DNA of 60,000 nt from Antedon mediterranea (lineage: Eukaryota; Echinodermata; Crinoidea; Comatulida; Antedonidae): NCBI RefSeq assembly GCF_964355755.1, contig NC_092674.1, positions 28,510,001 to 28,570,000 of the forward strand, read 5' to 3'. Within the stretch, counting starts at the first letter, position 1; every line of letters begins with the position of its first letter. The translations under genes were made by a program, and so were the position numbers. The notes under the pieces are model-generated. The model saw nothing but the letters and a program-made list of their open reading frames with translations. It did not search any database and was not told where the DNA came from. This document shows positions 55,860 through 60,000 of this stretch, one piece after another.

Positions 55860-56036
55860 ATTGGTTATCCGCAACGAAGTTGCAGGATAACCTCTTGTGA
55901 TTGTACGAAATCATCATCATCTTTTTAGTTATCCGCATTCAGCGGATAACTCCTTGTAACTGTCCTGTTACTTTTTTAGTTATCCGCAATGAGCGGATAA
56001 CTCCTTGTAACTGTCCTGTTACTTTTTAGTTATCCG
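55860..56036 (+). mobile_element. Stack of three Helitron-like 5' ends
   Basis: 5' ends start at 55860 (TGG), 55926 (TAG) and 55977 (TAG), each only 50-66 bp long before the next starts. The third is completed by the body at 57619-59152 (element H6). Confidence 0.78.
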
Positions 56037-57618
56037 CTTAGTAGCGGATAACTCCTTGTAACTGTATGAAATCATCTTTTTTTTTTTTTTTTTCTGTATT
56101 ATTCTTTCTTTCTGTCAATTTTGTGTCTCGCGTATCTCAAAAACTTGTAAACAAAACATTTTATAACTTTGTCAACATGTGGGCATCCACGTGAAATTGT
56201 GCACCTCCTATTGTGAATGACGTCAAAATTGCGCAACGTGATTTACGCGCGTTTTAACGAATTTCGCGTATTTAACATAGATCGAAAACCATAGAGCAAT
56301 TTAAATTGAAACTTAACAAAAGTTTAATTTATATCTTGCGCTAACTGACTGTGGAAAAAAAATGGCATGTTTCACACGAAGTTACGCGCGCACGGGCGTT
56401 TAAAATTTCAAAATGCGAAAAATCAATTTCTAATCAACTTTCTACGCGTTTCATGTCATTTTGAGCATGTCAAAAATTCCCACGCGCGCGTATATTTTTG
56501 CTCGCACGGTGCGCACGTAGCGTTGAAAATAAATTTTTTCCTCGTGATTCATGTTTTTCCAGCCTTTTCTAGTAATTTTACCAACTTTTGAACAATTTTG
56601 ACCTAAAATTACGTCATACGGGCACATCCAATTGGATAATTTCCGTGCGTTTTTGATGAAAAAGTTCAAAAATTTGTCAAAATTCGTCAAAATTTTGCCT
56701 TTTTTTAAACATTCATAGATTCTAAACTACGAGGTGAACTTTTTTTAAATTATATATTCTGGAAGTTGATGAGTTGTAGATATGGAATCATGCATTAATA
56801 AAGCTAATCGGACATTATAACGTCATCGTATGGCCACGCGAATATAAAATATAGGATTTTTATATCTTTCGTCATAGCGCATCACATTTAATAGAGCGCA
56901 TCTCCAATTATCTGTTTTCCATTTTTACCCCGATTTTTATATTATCTAGGTCAATCAACTATCTTTCGTATGAGTTAAAAATAATTTAATTTTTATGACG
57001 TCATCATGTCTAAAAATGTAAATAACGTGGGGCACTTATTTTCGTCTTTACAGTAAATTTCAATCTGTTATAGCTCGTCAGAATAAAACGTGATAATCAT
57101 GATTAAAACGTTTTCTGGAAGCTATTGGATTGTAGATACGAATTTATGTAAACATTTTCCCAATCGGATGTTGTGACGTCATCATATGACCAGTTAAATA
57201 AAAAAAGTCGTATTTTCATCTTTTGCGTCATAATTCATCACATTTAAAAGAACGCGCATCAATATTTTACGTATTTAAATTTCTTCTACACATTAATATG
57301 TTGTTGCCGAGATAATTTCCTTCCGAAATTGCTATCTTAGTGTTTCATTTTGATACCGTCGCTATGTTAAAAATTGGAATAAATGGCGGGTCCTGTCATT
57401 TCACCTATTCTACACTGTATGTAATATGTATACAGATTATATTGTATATATAATATGACACAAAATAACAGAATTCAGCAATAACAACATATCATATTCT
57501 TCAGTTCAGGTCATATTGCCATAATCTTTTTCTGTGTGCAATATTCTAACGTATGACGTCTACGTGGCCTTTGTCGTGCGGATAACTAACTCGTCAAAGT
57601 GACGAGTTACATGTCTAG
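56037..57618 (+). mobile_element. Helitron-like element H5 (TAG subtype)
   Basis: 1582 bp, complete: 5' hairpin arms GTTATCCGC and GCGGATAAC around TTAGTA; 3' TGCGGATAACTA and CATGTCTAG. One of the three CRE palindromes is mutated (TAACGTCA at 56818). Confidence 0.82.
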
Positions 57619-59152
57619 TTTTTTTTCTTTCCTTCTCCCCCATTTTTGTGTCTCACGTATCTCAAAAACTTGTAAACATAACATGTTATAACTTTGTCAG
57701 CATGAGGGCATTCACGTGAAGTTGTGCACCTCCTATTTTTGAATTATGTCAGAGTTGCGCAACATGACTTACGCACGATTTTATGAATTTCACATATTTA
57801 ACATAGGTCAAAAACCAAATAACATTTTAAATTGAAACTTTGCAAAAGTTTAATTTATATCATGCGCTAACTTTTTGTTGAAAAAAAAATGCGTGTTTTA
57901 CAAAAAGTTACGCGCGTACGCGCATTTAAATTTTCAAAATGCGCAAAATTAATTTCTAATCAACTTTCTACGCGTTTCATGTCATTTTGAGAATGTCAAA
58001 AATTCCCAGGCGCGCGCAAATTTTTACGCGCGTGGAACACACGTACCGTTAAAAACAGATTTTTTCGCGTGATTTATGTTTTTTCAGCCTTTTCTAGTAA
58101 TTTTACCAACTTTTAAACAATTTCGACTTCAAATTACGTCATACGGGCACGTCGAATTGGATAATTTATGTGCGTTTTTGATGAAAAAGTTCAAAAATTT
58201 GTCAAAATTTGTCAAAATTATACATTTTTTTAAACAGTCGTAGTTTCTAAACTAAACGGTAAAAGTTATTTTTATTACGTATTTTGGAAGATGATGAGTT
58301 GGAGATCATGTATCATGCATCAATACGGCTTACCGGACATTGTGACGTCATCGTATGGCCATGCGAATATAAAAAATAGAATTTTTGTATCTTTCATCAT
58401 AGCTCATCACATTTAATAGAGCGCATCTCCAATTATCTGTTTTCCATTTTCACCCCGATTTTTATATTATCTAGGTCAATCAACTATCTTTCGCATGAGT
58501 TAAAATATTTTAATTTTTATGACGTCATCATGTCTAAAAATGAAAATAACGTGGGTCACTTATTTTCATCTTTACAGTAAATTTCAATCTGTTATAGCTC
58601 GTCAGAATAAAACGTGATAATCATGATTAAAACGTTTTCTGGAAGCTATTGGATTGTAGATACGAATTCATGTAAACATTTTGCCAATCGGATGTTGTAA
58701 CGTCATCATATGGCCAGTTGAATAAAAAAAGTCGTATTTTCATATTTTGCGTAATAGTTCATCACATTTAAAAGGGCGCGCATCTATATTTTACGTATTC
58801 AAATTTCTTCCACACGTTAATATGTTGTTGCTGAGATAATTTCCTTCCGAAATTGCTATCTTAGTGTTTCATTTTGATACCAAAGCCGTGTTAAAAATAA
58901 GTATAAACGGGGGGACCCGTAATTTCACCTATTCTACACTGTATGTAACATGTATACAGATTATACCGTTTGCACTGTATATACTATATGACACAAAATT
59001 GACAGAATTCAGCACTAACAGCATATGATATTCTTCAGTTCAGGTCATAATGTCATAATCTTTTTCCGTGTGCAAAATTCCAACGTATGACGTGCGCGTG
59101 GCGTTTGTCGTGCGGATAACTAACTCGTCAAAGTGACGAGTTTCATGTCTAG
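57619..59152 (+). mobile_element. Body of Helitron-like element H6, split by H5
   Basis: 1534 bp that lack a 5' hairpin; with the 60-bp end at 55977-56036 the sum is 1594 bp, the size of a full element. It ends TGCGGATAACTA, hairpin, CATGTCTAG. Confidence 0.75.
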
Positions 59153-59156
59153 TTTT

Positions 59157-60000
59157 TAGTTATCCGCATTGAGCGGATAACTCCTTGTAACCGTCCTGGA
59201 TCATTTTTTTCTTTATATTATTCTTCTTTCTTTCTCCTTCATTTTTGTGTCTCGCGTATCTCAAAAACTTGTAAACGTAATATTTCATAAATTTGTCATC
59301 ATATGGACATTTACGTGAAGTTGTGCACCTCCTATTTTTGAATGACGTCAGAGTTGCGCAACGTGACTTACGCGCGATTTTATAAATTACAATGATTTAT
59401 CATACGATAAAAACTAAAAGTGATTATTAATTGAAACTTGGTGTAAGGTTAATTCTTATCAAGGGTCAACTTTTTGTGTACTAAAAATGGCATGTTTTAC
59501 AAGAAGTTACGCGCGCACGCGCATTTCTCCTCCATATTTGTGTCTCGCGTATCTCAAAAACTTGTAAACAAAACATTTCATAACTTTGGCAACATATGGG
59601 CATTCACGTGAAGTTGTGCACCTCCTATTGTGAATGACGTCAGAAATGCGCAACGTGACTTACGCGCGATTCTATGAATTTCGCGTATTTAACATAGATT
59701 GAAAACCATATAACAATTTAAATTGAAACTTAGCAAAAGTTTAATTTATATCTTGCGCTAACTTTTTGTGCACTAAAAATGACATGTTTTACACGAAGTT
59801 ACGCGCGTTTAAAATTTTGAAATGCGAAAAATCAATTTCTAATCAACTTTGTACGCGTTTCTTGTCATTTTGAGCATATCAAAAATTCCCACGTGCGCGC
59901 AAATTTTTATACGCGCTGTTCGCACGTATCGTTAAAAACATACTTTTTTGCATGATTTATGTTTTTCTAGCCTTTTCTAGTAATTTTTTAAATTTAAAAA
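59157..60000 (+). mobile_element. Helitron-like element H7 and a further body (cut by window edge)
   Basis: A new 5' end (GTTATCCGC ATTGA GCGGATAAC) starts at 59157 and continues to about 59523. Then the early body sequence (TTTGTGTCTCGCGTATCTC) starts again and runs off the window. The second body may belong to one of the orphan 5' ends at 55860 or 55926. Confidence 0.7.

Overview
This is a eukaryotic, AT-rich window. Its genes are split by GT-AG introns of about 0.1 to 9 kb, and dispersed repeats fill the rest. Gene content (GALNT, HNK-1-family sulfotransferase and ARHGEF10 families) and several repeat types point to a marine invertebrate animal. An echinoderm or related deuterostome is my best guess, at low confidence.

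Three genes are visible. (1) Minus strand, about 10.4 kb leftwards and off the left edge: the first 200 residues of a GALNT10-like polypeptide GalNAc-transferase, in four coding exons with a probable noncoding first exon. (2) Plus strand, 14703-16373: a complete three-exon, 343-residue Golgi carbohydrate sulfotransferase of the HNK-1/CHST8-14 family. (3) Minus strand, 49556 down to 20530: the last 15 exons (909 residues plus stop) of an ARHGEF10/ARHGEF10L-type RhoGEF, running from inside the DH domain to the natural C-terminus. Exon phases join without error in all three. Genes 1 and 2 are divergent and both make Golgi glycan enzymes. Genes 2 and 3 are convergent, and the 4-kb gap between them holds a TATA-type promoter with no recognisable gene.

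Repeats: at least 15 copies of one MITE family (ends CTCTGTCTACAC), whose centre is a 21-bp unit repeated a variable number of times; a 510-bp MITE in two opposite copies; a TA-flanked 728-bp element just upstream of the sulfotransferase; other palindromic MITEs; a tRNA-derived SINE; LINE/SINE tails; a possible LTR remnant; and several minisatellites.

The most striking part is on the right (42175-43775, 44241-45855 and 52609-60000). It holds at least seven copies of an approximately 1.6-kb non-autonomous Helitron/Helentron-like element. The last seven kilobases are a nested array in which elements have inserted into the 5' ends of earlier ones. The 5' terminus (TAGTTATCCGC or TGGTTATCCGC) co-varies with a matching inverted repeat near the 3' end in all six copies that can be scored, and each element carries TGACGTCA palindromes spaced about 177 bp apart. 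Assignment to the Helentron group is inference; the termini, pairing and nesting are read directly from the sequence.
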